From Bacteroidota bacterium (GTDB lineage Bacteria; Bacteroidota; Bacteroidia; Chitinophagales; Saprospiraceae): a DNA stretch of 64,000 nucleotides. The notes under the pieces were generated by a model, which searched no databases, was not told where the DNA came from, and saw nothing but the letters and a program-made list of their open reading frames with translations. The DNA is taken from positions 62,001 through 126,000 of the forward strand of contig JAIUPL010000016.1 in NCBI GenBank assembly GCA_020160935.1. Direction: 5' to 3'. The translations under genes and the position numbers were made by a program. This document shows, one piece after another, positions 53,500 through 61,394 of the stretch. The stretch's first letter is position 1. Each line of letters opens with the position of its first letter.

Positions 53500-53845
53500 A
53501 TTGATTACCAATCATTTACGATACTTGGAGGTTGGGGTACAATATGCGGATAGTCATTTTAATTTTTTTCATTGTAAACTTAATAAATATCCTACGCCTA
53601 CTCTTTCCGCTTTTCGGCATCCGCGTCCTACTTCTTTTGCAGGAGTTTCAGGTATTCCTCCTTACGTTGCTCATACCGGTAATTGAACAGCACAAAAATA
53701 CCGGCCATTCTCCCCTGAAAAAAGGAACCAAAAGTTGTATTTTCGGCGGATTTGGTTGTTTTTTGATGGGATGTGATACAAAATCATTTTCCTGGCGTTT
53801 ACATTTGCAAGCAATCACGTCGAAACCTTCATTTCTGTATCCTGA

Positions 53846-54064
53846 AAAAACGCACCCAATACGCCTTTCCATCACCTGCCCGAAAAAATCCGTGTCAGCC
53901 GCCGTTTTTTACATCTCACCCAACAGGACATGGCCGAACGCCTGAATATTTCGGCAGAAGCGTATGGCAAGATAGAACGCGGCAAAACCCGCATTTATCT
54001 GGAGCGTTTGAAGCAAATAAGCGCCATTTTTGGGTTAGATACCACGCAAATAATTAGAGTATAG
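53846..54064 (+). pseudogene. XRE-family helix-turn-helix gene without a start codon
   Basis: The frame KNAPNTPFHHLPEKIRVSRR leads into a complete Cro/CI HTH: HLTQQDMAERLNISAEAYGK, then IERGKTRIYLERLKQISAIF, ending at TAG 54062. No ATG, GTG or TTG opens this frame before the domain, and a TGA sits at 53843. Removing one A from the A6 run at 53845-53850 would join it to a CTG-initiated frame, so a 5' frameshift is likely. It could still be expressed from the internal ATG as a shortened protein. Confidence 0.65.
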
Positions 54065-54151
54065 CGCTGATGAAGTTGTGCAAGCGCTACTGCAACAGCC
54101 CATAAAAAACCCGGAATAGCAGATACCTGTTTTACGACTAGAACCAACCGC

Positions 54152-55255
54152 ATGGAAAACCCTTCCGACGCTCAGCCCGATTCATCCGAACAGCCGTCCA
54201 GCCAAAAGGTCATTTGCCCGAATTGTGACAAGAAAATTCCTCGAAAGGCCGTTTTTTGTCCAAAATGCGGTCAAAAGCAGGTATCTGGCAAGATAAAAAT
54301 GACCGACCTGCTGCTGCGGCTCTGGAACACAACTTTCCACCTGGAGAGCAAGTTTTTGCGGATGGTATGGCACCTGCTGATACCGGGTAAGGTGACGACC
54401 GCCTATTTTCAGGGAAAGATCAAGCGCTATCCGCACCCGATCCAGTTTTTCCTGGTATGTATGTTTTTTTTCCTCTTGTATGTGGGCAGCAGGGGTAAGG
54501 ATGGCCCTGACCTGAACATGTTCAGCCTGTTGAAAATAGAGCGGCCGGAGGTCATCAAGGGCAAGGTGGAAATGGCGGAAAGCCTGGAGCAGCACTGGGA
54601 TTCCATACCGGAACGATTGCGCACGCCGGCTGCAAGGCAGGCCCTGGACACACTCATGCGCACATCGATGCGCGACCTGGATTTTTGGGAAAAAGACAGC
54701 CTGGGCATTATGGAAGGCGGTTACAACTTTATCGTGTCGAAACCCTACAAGTTTGCCAACCGCGATTTGCTGCGCATGTCGCCCGATTCGCTGCTGCAAT
54801 ACTACCAGGTGGAGCCCTGGCTCGATCGCCTGCTTATACGCCAGGGCCTGCGTGCCACGAACGATACGGCTGCCGTTGCGAAGTTTTGGGTGGGCTCCTT
54901 CACCTGGATTTTACTTTTTCAGATAGCGATCATGTCGTTTTGGCTGAAACTAATGTACCAGCGTCAAAGAAGGTATTTCGTAGAGCATTTTGTGTTGCTC
55001 ATCCACCTTCATTCGGGGTTTATTTTTCTACTAACGTTTATTAGTACCCTTCGTACTTATCTGCATTTTGATTGGCTCTCCAGGTCCTTGTCGCTGTGGT
55101 GGTTTGCCATCGCCACATTGCTGACCATGTATTTTTATTATGGCCAAAGCAAGCGGAAAACATTGCTCAAGTACCTGATTTTCTGCTTTTTATATGCAAT
55201 TATGTTCTTTTTGGCGATTGTGTTGAGTTTCCTGACCAGTTTTCTGTTTTTCTGA
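54152..55255 (+). CDS. DUF3667-like zinc-ribbon membrane protein
   Basis: A 367-residue protein. A Ser/Pro-rich tail leads to a four-Cys zinc ribbon (VICPNCDKKIPRKAVFCPKC, about 21-40), then amphipathic and membrane segments: FFLVCMFFFLLYVG (about 100), a long soluble part (125-245), and four helices from about 248 to 367. The segment ESKFLRMVWHLLIPGKVTTA, then YFQGKIKRYPHPIQFF, is typical of DUF3667 proteins. Their function is unknown; they are inner-membrane proteins. It ends 9 bases before the stop of the convergent regulator. Confidence 0.75.
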   Translation: MENPSDAQPDSSEQPSSQKVICPNCDKKIPRKAVFCPKCGQKQVSGKIKMTDLLLRLWNTTFHLESKFLRMVWHLLIPGKVTTAYFQGKIKRYPHPIQFFLVCMFFFLLYVGSRGKDGPDLNMFSLLKIERPEVIKGKVEMAESLEQHWDSIPERLRTPAARQALDTLMRTSMRDLDFWEKDSLGIMEGGYNFIVSKPYKFANRDLLRMSPDSLLQYYQVEPWLDRLLIRQGLRATNDTAAVAKFWVGSFTWILLFQIAIMSFWLKLMYQRQRRYFVEHFVLLIHLHSGFIFLLTFISTLRTYLHFDWLSRSLSLWWFAIATLLTMYFYYGQSKRKTLLKYLIFCFLYAIMFFLAIVLSFLTSFLFF

Positions 55256-55264
55256 ACAGGTGTG

Positions 55265-55657
55265 TCAGGCGCCTGTGGCGGCCATTGCATTTTCCCGGCC
55301 TTTGTTTTGCACATACTGCCTGTGTTGCGCGCCCCATTCGCTCAGGGCCTGCACAACCGGCATAACGGTCTGGCTGTATTCCGTGAGTTCGTATTCTACG
55401 ATGACAGGCGTTTGCACGTACACATTGCGCCGGATAAAGCCGTTGAGTTCCATTTCCTTGAGTTCGTTGGACAAAACCCGGGCAGAAATGCCGGCTACGG
55501 TGCGTTGCAGGTCGTTGAAACGCCGGGGGCCGTCAACGAGGGCAATGATGATGCGGAGTTTCCATTTGCCCCCGATGGCATAGAGGGCATCGCCGACGGC
55601 AGCCAGTCGGGCATTGCAGGTTGCTTGCGTATGTATTTGATTGTCAGGCAGTTTCAT
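55265..55657 (-). CDS. HxlR-family transcriptional regulator
   Basis: A 130-residue winged-helix regulator: ALYAIGGKWKLRIIIALVDG, RRFNDLQRTVAGISARVLSN, then ELKEMELNGFIRRNVY, the HxlR signature. One Cys (Cys14) near the N-terminus is at the position used for redox or electrophile sensing in many relatives. It is divergent from the DoxX gene, with two direct repeats in the shared 110-base promoter, so it probably controls both. Confidence 0.9.
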   Translation of the reverse strand: MKLPDNQIHTQATCNARLAAVGDALYAIGGKWKLRIIIALVDGPRRFNDLQRTVAGISARVLSNELKEMELNGFIRRNVYVQTPVIVEYELTEYSQTVMPVVQALSEWGAQHRQYVQNKGRENAMAATGA

Positions 55658-55686
55658 GTTTTTTTCATTGATCGCTTACAAAGAGG

Positions 55687-55718
55687 TTACTACTAACCTT
55701 CGCGTAACTACTAACCTT
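55687..55718. promoter_or_regulatory. Direct-repeat operator, ACTACTAACCTT x2
   Basis: ACTACTAACCTT occurs at 55689-55700 and again at 55707-55718, 18 bp apart, with TTAGTAAGC following. It covers the expected -33 region of the DoxX promoter, so binding would repress. The HxlR regulator next door is the natural binder. Confidence 0.7.
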
Positions 55719-55735
55719 TAGTAAGCAAATGTACA

Positions 55736-55743
55736 TAGGTTTG
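55736..55743 (+). promoter_or_regulatory. -7 box of the DoxX promoter
   Basis: TAGGTTTG fits TAnnTTTG and lies 24 bases before the ATG at 55768, just downstream of the operator. Confidence 0.55.
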
Positions 55744-55767
55744 CAGCGGATTTAAAAACAATCGATT

Positions 55768-56115
55768 ATGAAATTTACAAAAATTGCCACCATCGTGTTC
55801 ACTGTGCTTGCAGTAGGAATGGTCATCATGAGCGGCATCATGAAATTTGTCGCACCACCAGAAATGGCAGAGAAAATGTCTCAACTGGGTATCGGTTCTT
55901 ATCTCCCCATGCTGGGGCTGATGGAAATAACCTTTGCACTCCTGTATGCATGGTCGAAAACAATGCGCATTGGATTTGTGTTGTTGTCCTGTTATTTCGC
56001 CGGGGCGCTGGCTGTAGAATTAGCCCATGCACAACCTTTCAATGCCCTGCTTCCTATGGGACTGGTGTGGGTATCGGCGTTTTTGCGGGATCGGGAGGTG
56101 TTTGGGGTGGCTTGA
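55768..56115 (+). CDS. DoxX-like small membrane protein
   Basis: A 115-residue protein with four membrane helices (IATIVFTVLAVGMVIMSGIM, LGLMEITFALLYAW, RIGFVLLSCYFAGALAVELA, ALLPMGLVWVSAFL). This is the DoxX-like arrangement, including the polar KFVAPPEMAEKMSQLG loop after helix 1. Such proteins often sit under HxlR control and have been linked to thiol or oxidative stress. The divergent HxlR gene and shared operator support that here. Confidence 0.85.
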   Translation: MKFTKIATIVFTVLAVGMVIMSGIMKFVAPPEMAEKMSQLGIGSYLPMLGLMEITFALLYAWSKTMRIGFVLLSCYFAGALAVELAHAQPFNALLPMGLVWVSAFLRDREVFGVA

Positions 56116-56133
56116 ACAGGATAAAGGGTTTAT

Positions 56134-56267
56134 GAACAGGATTTTTAGGATAGAATAAGGATTAAAAGGATTCCGCCTGTGATGTACATATTTTTTTCAA
56201 TTTATTGAATTGTGACATCACAGGCGGAATCCTTTTAATCCTTATTCTATCCTAAAAAATCCTGTTC
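56134..56267. repeat. Hairpin with ~52-bp arms, GGATTAAAAGGATTCCGCC words
   Basis: Arms 56134-56185 and 56215-56267 match except for one extra T:A, and contain AACAGGATTTTTAGGATAG and GGATTCCGCCTGTGATGT. The 29-base loop has its own TTCAATTTATTGAA palindrome. It lies between the DoxX stop and the luciferase-like gene on the same strand. Confidence 0.95.
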
Positions 56268-56294
56268 AAACCCCTCTCAACTTAAACAAGTTTT

Positions 56295-57308
56295 ATGCAA
56301 ATCGGAATAGACAGTTTTGCCGCCATGCCCGAGCATGGCAACCCAAGTATCGCACTCGGCCAGTTGCTGGAACGCATGGAACACGCCGACCGCTCGGGGC
56401 TCGATGTATTCGGCATTGGCGAGCACCATCGGCGCGAATTTCTGGATTCGGCGCCCACACTCATACTGGCCGCTGCCGCTGCGCGTACCAGCAGGATTCG
56501 CCTGACGAGTGCCGTGACTGTGCTGAGCGCGGCCGATCCGGTGCGGGTGTTCCAGAATTTTGCTACACTCGACCTCATTTCGCAGGGCCGGGCGGAAATC
56601 GTGGTGGGCCGCGGTTCGTTTATTGAAGCCTTCCCGCTGTTTGGCTACGACCTGAATGATTACGATGCCTTGTTTTCTGAAAAACTCGATTTGCTGCTGA
56701 AAATCCGGGAACAGGAAACCGTCACCTGGTCGGGCAAATTTCGGGCCCCGCTGCGCGAGCAAATCATCTATCCGCGGCCTTTACAACCTGTTTTGCCCAT
56801 CTGGGTGGGCGTGGGTGGCACACCGGAGTCGTTCATTCGAGCCGGGGCACTCGGTTTGCCCTTGATGGTCGCCGTGATCGGTGGCGAAACGCATCGCTTC
56901 CGGCCGCTCATCGACCTGTACCGCGAAGCGGGCCGCCGCGCCGGGCACGCACCCGAAAAACTCACCGTGGGCCTGCACTCTTTGGGCTACGTGGCATCCA
57001 CCACTGAAGAAGCCGTGAACGATTATTTCCCCGGCTACGCCGACACCTTTACCCGCATCGGTCGGGAGCGCGGCTGGCCACCTGTGACTCGTGCCCGCTT
57101 CGATGCCCAAACAGGCGATACCGGCGCGCTTATCGTAGGCAGTCCGGAAGATGTGGCCCAAAAGATACTGCGCCACAGCGAGGCACTGGGCGGCATTTCG
57201 CGCCTGACTTTTCAAATGGACAATGCAGGTTTGTCGCACGAGCAATTGATGCGGGCGATAGAATTGATCGGGAAGGAGGTAGCGCCGAGGGTGAGAGGTG
57301 AGAGGTAA
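56295..57308 (+). CDS. LLM-class (luciferase-like) flavin-dependent oxidoreductase
   Basis: A 337-residue TIM-barrel monooxygenase-like protein of the bacterial luciferase superfamily: IALGQLLERMEHADRSGLDV, FGIGEHHRREF (FMN/substrate side), LTSAVTVLSAADPVRVFQNF, VVGRGSFIEAFPLFGYD and PLMVAVIGGETHRF. It uses reduced FMN or F420-like cofactor to oxygenate or oxidise an unknown compound. The final VRGER residues are encoded by GTGAGAG repeat DNA, so the extreme C-terminus is repeat-derived. The start ATG 56295 follows the hairpin by 27 bases. Confidence 0.9.
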   Translation: MQIGIDSFAAMPEHGNPSIALGQLLERMEHADRSGLDVFGIGEHHRREFLDSAPTLILAAAAARTSRIRLTSAVTVLSAADPVRVFQNFATLDLISQGRAEIVVGRGSFIEAFPLFGYDLNDYDALFSEKLDLLLKIREQETVTWSGKFRAPLREQIIYPRPLQPVLPIWVGVGGTPESFIRAGALGLPLMVAVIGGETHRFRPLIDLYREAGRRAGHAPEKLTVGLHSLGYVASTTEEAVNDYFPGYADTFTRIGRERGWPPVTRARFDAQTGDTGALIVGSPEDVAQKILRHSEALGGISRLTFQMDNAGLSHEQLMRAIELIGKEVAPRVRGER

Positions 57309-57560
57309 ATTTTAAAAGGCAATAGGCAAGAGGCAATATGCAAAGGGCAACCAACAAGTTTTTGTTACAAGATAGCCCTGAAGGGGCGTATTCAATAGCC
57401 CAGGGCACCGCCCTGGGTGGAGGTGAGAAGCAAATTTTAAAAGGCAAGAGGTAATATGCAAAGGGCAACCAACAAGTTTTTGTTACAAGATAGCCCTGAA
57501 AGGGCGTATTCAATAGCCCAGGGCAACGCCCTGGGTGGAGGTGAGGTAACGCCCTGGGTG
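57296..57560. repeat. 121-bp tandem duplication with internal GCCCAGGGC hairpins
   Basis: Two units (about 57298-57421 and 57419-57541) share GTGAGAG, AATTTTAAAAGGCAA, GCAAAGGGCAACCAACAAGT and TTCAATAGCCCAGGGC with only small changes, and a partial third AACGCCCTGGGTGGA follows. Each contains the short hairpin CCCAGGGCAACGCCCTGGG. The array starts inside the oxidoreductase gene and fills the gap to the GldM-like gene. No other gene is present. Confidence 0.92.
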
Positions 57561-57615
57561 GAAGTGACATACCAAAGGTAGAGGCGTTACGTTTTGAACG
57601 GTAAAATCCATCAAT

Positions 57616-59151
57616 TTGATACCGCATCTGCATATCCGTTCCATTTTATATCTTGTTGGTTTGAGCCTGGTGTGTTGGTTTGTTTTAAGGCAATGTAACA
57701 GCGGCCGGATTTCTGAAGCATTTGTGGATGTGGATGCGGGCATCCGTGATAACATTATAGCACAGCATTACATACTGGAAGAAAGATTTATGACACTGGA
57801 AAATGAGACGAGCAGGTACCGAAATGAATTAAATGAGCATTATTACAATGGTTTTTTGCAATTACTGATCAAACATCAGTCTTATCAACATTTTCTGGAT
57901 AGTCTGCGCGTGCAGATAGCCACCGCTTGCGGGATTGTATTAAAATCTACCAGGATTACACCCTCCGGGAAGCAGTACCCATCCGTAAATAAACTTTTGC
58001 CGGGTATGTTAATGCATATCTCCGCACTTACCGACAGCCTTTATTCAGATATGCTTCAATTGGCAGACCAGAATAAGGAGGTAGAGGCCTGTATTTATCA
58101 AAAATACAAAACTAACCCGATGGATGATTATCCATTTCATGGGGGAAAAGGGAATTTTAGGGATATACCGACTACCGGAACATTGGCTATGATTTCTCAT
58201 TTGCAGTCGATGGCGGTGGAGAGAATGATTTTAGTGCTGAATTACTGTATCAAAAAAACCAGTTTCTTTGATTGTTTTGTTGCTTGGGTACAACCAGCAG
58301 CCAACCCCCAATCTCCTTATGTTTTAAGTGGCGATGTGTATCGGGCTGATATTTTTTTTACAAGATATTTCGAACAAATCGACGAGAAGAGTCTCCAATT
58401 TTTCATTGATCATAAACCGATGGATGTAAAGGATGGTATCTCTCATTTTGAGCAATTAGCAAGTGAAGTCGGAGCCCATTCTTTTGTGGTGGAAATAAAA
58501 GGGAAGGTATGGCGAGAGGGAAAAAGCGGCAGACATTACTTGGATACTTTCCAGGTAGACAGGACATTCGCCTACCAGGTGGTACCTTTCTTTCCGCAGG
58601 TAAAACTGTCCAATAGCCCATCTTTTTTATATGCCTATGTCGACAATCCAGTCATTGTATCTTCAGCAGAACATGGCAAATCGAATGAAGTACAGATTTT
58701 GTCTTCAAATGCCTCGCTCCGTACAACTGAAAAAGGGCGGTATAGCGTTGTTCCACTCTCTTTGGATGCTGTCACGCTGCAAACTGGCAGTGCCGTAAAA
58801 TTCAAATTTCCCGTTCGCCCTCTCCCCGACCCCATCGCATCGCTCGCCCTCCCCTCCTCTACCCTTTCTCCTACCGAACTGGCTGCACAAACCTCGCTCC
58901 TTGTCCACTTTCCTAAAGATTTTGATGTTGAAGCACCCTGTACCATCCTGAATTTCCGCGTCACACGGTTTAGAAAAAGGGAAGACCCGCAAGAAATTGA
59001 AAATCAAGGAAATACATTCAGCGAAGAAACCAGCCAACTACTAAAAACGGCCATGCCTGGCGACCGGTTTTTATTCGATGAAATACAGGTGCAATGTGGA
59101 CAAGAGCCGGCGCCCCGAACGATTGCCGGGCTGTCGCTACGGTTAGAATAA
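57616..59151 (+). CDS. Divergent GldM/PorM-like protein
   Basis: A 511-residue protein, the usual GldM length, with a TTG start. One membrane helix (about 8-26, ILYLVGLSLVCWFVL) precedes a periplasmic part with helical (30-240) and strand-rich halves. Similarity to GldM is in the C-terminal domains: QVKLSNSPSFLYAYVDNPVI (about 330-350, matching the S-P-NVLY-x-G-DNPV region), GRYSVVPL, RPLPDPIASLAL (about 400, matching the FRVKRVPDPVA region), and GDRFLFDEIQVQC (about 480). GldM/PorM forms the shaft of the type IX secretion and gliding motor, working with GldL. Here no gldK, gldL or gldN is adjacent, so this is an orphan paralogue of unknown task. Confidence 0.68.
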   Translation: MIPHLHIRSILYLVGLSLVCWFVLRQCNSGRISEAFVDVDAGIRDNIIAQHYILEERFMTLENETSRYRNELNEHYYNGFLQLLIKHQSYQHFLDSLRVQIATACGIVLKSTRITPSGKQYPSVNKLLPGMLMHISALTDSLYSDMLQLADQNKEVEACIYQKYKTNPMDDYPFHGGKGNFRDIPTTGTLAMISHLQSMAVERMILVLNYCIKKTSFFDCFVAWVQPAANPQSPYVLSGDVYRADIFFTRYFEQIDEKSLQFFIDHKPMDVKDGISHFEQLASEVGAHSFVVEIKGKVWREGKSGRHYLDTFQVDRTFAYQVVPFFPQVKLSNSPSFLYAYVDNPVIVSSAEHGKSNEVQILSSNASLRTTEKGRYSVVPLSLDAVTLQTGSAVKFKFPVRPLPDPIASLALPSSTLSPTELAAQTSLLVHFPKDFDVEAPCTILNFRVTRFRKREDPQEIENQGNTFSEETSQLLKTAMPGDRFLFDEIQVQCGQEPAPRTIAGLSLRLE

Positions 59152-59172
59152 GAATGTGCTTATATCCATGTT

Positions 59173-60660
59173 CTAAAACTCGATCTCAAAACACCCCGCG
59201 TCCGGCATATTCGCATCGCGCACCTTTCCGTCCAGGTCTTTGTCGATGCCCGGCACTGGCGCACCATATCGATTGGCGATGGAATGCATGGTATCGAGCC
59301 GAAACTGGTAACGATTCGGGTCGAGGAAAATCGTGTCCTGTCCGTCGCCATTGATGCAGGGCTGACAATGGTCGAGAAAATCGGGATAAGCATTGTCTTT
59401 TAGCAGGTCTTTCACCCGCACGATGCAGTTTTTCAATTGATAATCAAACATGGCCGGATCGTCGACGCGATCGAACAGCGTGACCTGATCGGCCCGGTTT
59501 CCAAACAGGATGCAGTTTTGAAAACGGGCCTGCAAGCGGTTGGCCACATAGGATTCGCAGGCAGGGTCGAGGCAAATCGCGTTGCCCATTTTGATGGCTT
59601 CGCCGTCGATACCGTAATTGGCGGCCGTGCAGTAGGTAAAATTGTACTCGCCGCCATATTCCAGTTGAATGCAGTAGCCCGCATTGGAGTAAAACAGGCA
59701 ATTTTCTGCATCTATTTTGGCATGTACGCCGATCACTGCCGGGCCGGAAGTATTGTAAATCTGAGTGTTGCGCAGGGTAAGGTCGACGGCAGAGTCGGCC
59801 CGCACCCCGATCACTGAATTCCGGATGATACAGTGGTCGATGCGGTGGCCCGTGGAGCCCGATTGCAGCCAGATGCCCGTCCACTGTCCGGCGCCTTCGT
59901 CAAACTCCTGCTCCAGTCGGTCGCTTTCAAAAATAACGGGCTTGTCCTGCGTGCCTTCCACAATGAGTTTTCCGCTGCCCTGAAAAGCCATGAAGCCATC
60001 ATTGTAGCGCAAAATGGCGGTATCTGTCACGATTTTCCCCAATCCGCCATGCACATACACGTGCTGGCCCGCCGGAATGCGCACAGTACATTGGTCGATG
60101 ACGAGGATGCCGTAAATGACATACGGCCGCGGGTCGTCCCACACCCATTCACCGCCGTCGCAGGTGTAGCCGACGGTGCCGCCTGCGCCATATCGGGAAG
60201 GCAAGTACACGGCGTTCTGGCCCCAGGCTTCTACCACCACTTTTTGCACGTTGCCGTTGGTTTCAAACACCACATCTTCCGAAATGACAAAAGGGCTGGC
60301 GCTCACCGGCTGATCGGGGTTGATGGTCACTTCGGCAAAGACATACAGGCTGTCGTGTGGCGCGATTTCAATATCCGTCTGGCTGTCGCCCGCAATACCG
60401 TCGATATTGAGGTTGAAACGCGAAGCAGCGCCATTGGCCAGGTATATCTTGCTGATCCGGATGCTTTTGTTGTGGCGGTTGTACACTTTCAGGATGCGCG
60501 TGGCCGAGCCGATTTCGGTGAAAGTGGTATCAAAACGCAGGGTATCTGTCGAAAATTCGAGTTTGTCGCCCGGGTCGGAGGTGAAGCGCTCCTTCTGGCA
60601 AAAAGTGAGTAGCAGGGGCAACACAAACAGGGCTGGGGCAAAGCGAAACAGGAGGCGCAT
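59173..60660 (-). CDS. Parallel beta-helix lipoprotein
   Basis: A protein of 495 residues. The ATG at 60660 gives a lipoprotein signal (FAPALFVLPLLLTFC, lipidated Cys just before QKE). An Ig/ASPM-like strand domain (about 30-150: SATRILKVYNRHNKSIRISK) precedes a right-handed parallel beta-helix (about 200-400) with PbH1-type turns such as HRIDHCIIRNSVIGVRADSA and YNTSGPAVIGVHAKIDAENC. The end DGKVRDANMPDAGCFEIEF resembles the closing block of choice-of-anchor and pectate-lyase-like surface proteins. It would be outer-membrane-anchored. Polysaccharide binding is plausible; catalytic residues are not evident. Confidence 0.8.
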   Translation of the reverse strand: MRLLFRFAPALFVLPLLLTFCQKERFTSDPGDKLEFSTDTLRFDTTFTEIGSATRILKVYNRHNKSIRISKIYLANGAASRFNLNIDGIAGDSQTDIEIAPHDSLYVFAEVTINPDQPVSASPFVISEDVVFETNGNVQKVVVEAWGQNAVYLPSRYGAGGTVGYTCDGGEWVWDDPRPYVIYGILVIDQCTVRIPAGQHVYVHGGLGKIVTDTAILRYNDGFMAFQGSGKLIVEGTQDKPVIFESDRLEQEFDEGAGQWTGIWLQSGSTGHRIDHCIIRNSVIGVRADSAVDLTLRNTQIYNTSGPAVIGVHAKIDAENCLFYSNAGYCIQLEYGGEYNFTYCTAANYGIDGEAIKMGNAICLDPACESYVANRLQARFQNCILFGNRADQVTLFDRVDDPAMFDYQLKNCIVRVKDLLKDNAYPDFLDHCQPCINGDGQDTIFLDPNRYQFRLDTMHSIANRYGAPVPGIDKDLDGKVRDANMPDAGCFEIEF

Positions 60661-60728
60661 GTGCAGGTGGAGTGTTTTGGACTGGACGGCAAAAGTAGGC
60701 AAGATGGTTGTACGCGGGGTAGGCGGAA

Positions 60729-60759
60729 TTGGCATTTTGGTGAAAAGGGTTTACTTTTG
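60729..60759 (+). promoter_or_regulatory. Bacteroidota-type promoter of the broken VapBC
   Basis: TTG (60729-60731), a 20-base spacer, then TACTTTTG (60752-60759), 19 bases before the antitoxin ATG. The -7 box and spacing are identical to those of the intact toxin-antitoxin pair at 62946. Confidence 0.65.
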
Positions 60760-60778
60760 TTCCATTCAAGGTTACATT

Positions 60779-60976
60779 ATGGGAATGACAGATCAGCATA
60801 TCTTACTGCAATTGAAGCAAATGCCGGACGACCTCAAACAGGAAGTGCTGGATTTTATCGGATATTTATTGATGAAACACAACCTCACACAGGAGGGCAA
60901 GCATAAACCGACCTTTGGCAGCGCCAAAGGGAAATATAGCATGAAAGCGGATTTTGATGAACCGCTGGAAGTATAG
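60779..60976 (+). CDS. DUF2281/VapB-like antitoxin
   Basis: A 65-residue protein: MTDQHILLQLKQMPDDLKQE, then VLDFIGYLLMKHN and a C-terminal GSAKGKYSMKADFDEPLEV. This matches the DUF2281 group of antitoxins, where the tail binds the toxin. A second ATG two codons on (60785) is equally possible. The toxin frame begins at once after its stop but has lost its N-terminal half, so the antitoxin survives without a working partner at this locus. Confidence 0.8.
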   Translation: MGMTDQHILLQLKQMPDDLKQEVLDFIGYLLMKHNLTQEGKHKPTFGSAKGKYSMKADFDEPLEV

Positions 60977-61177
60977 GATATTTTTCAAAACGGCTTTCAC
61001 CTCCTGCCCATCACATTCGACCACACTCTTCACAATAGCAGGCTTGCATGGATACACAGAGACCCTTTCGATCGCTTACTTATTGCGCAAAGTATTGTAG
61101 ACAACATGCCGATTGTATCACGGGATTCGACTTTTGATTTGTATCTGAATGGGTATTCCCAGAAGCGGATATGGTGA
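60977..61177 (+). pseudogene. VapC PIN-domain toxin, C-terminal half only
   Basis: Directly after the antitoxin stop the + strand is open for 66 codons: DIFQNGFHLLPITFDHTLHN, WIHRDPFDRLLIAQSIVDN, MPIVSRDSTFDLY. HRDPFDRLLIAQ and the following VSRD are the second-half PIN motifs of the Sll0205-type VapC family. The first half, including the opening LLDTH-like strand with the first catalytic Asp, is missing and there is no start codon. This is a deletion of about 60 residues that spared the antitoxin. Confidence 0.8.
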
Positions 61178-61394
61178 TGGGCTGGTGTCAATATCAGCCT
61201 CTTTGCTATCAACCAACGTGGAATTAAAAACTTATAAGGGTTGAAATACCTCCCCCCTTTACCGATATTTCCTGATTCTTTCCGCTCCGCACAGCCTTTC
61301 CGTGTCGAAGGGCTGTCGTCCCACCAGCCCTATTCTCCACTTCATGGCTGTGCGTCGCTTTCCTGTGCTCACAGGAGCCGGAAGGACTTTTCCC

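Noticed and set aside
53628-53708. 26-residue minus-strand frame ending YEQRKEEYLKLLQKK
   Set aside because: It looks protein-like at its C-terminus but has no support beyond that; perhaps a gene remnant in the 53.5-53.8 kb gap.
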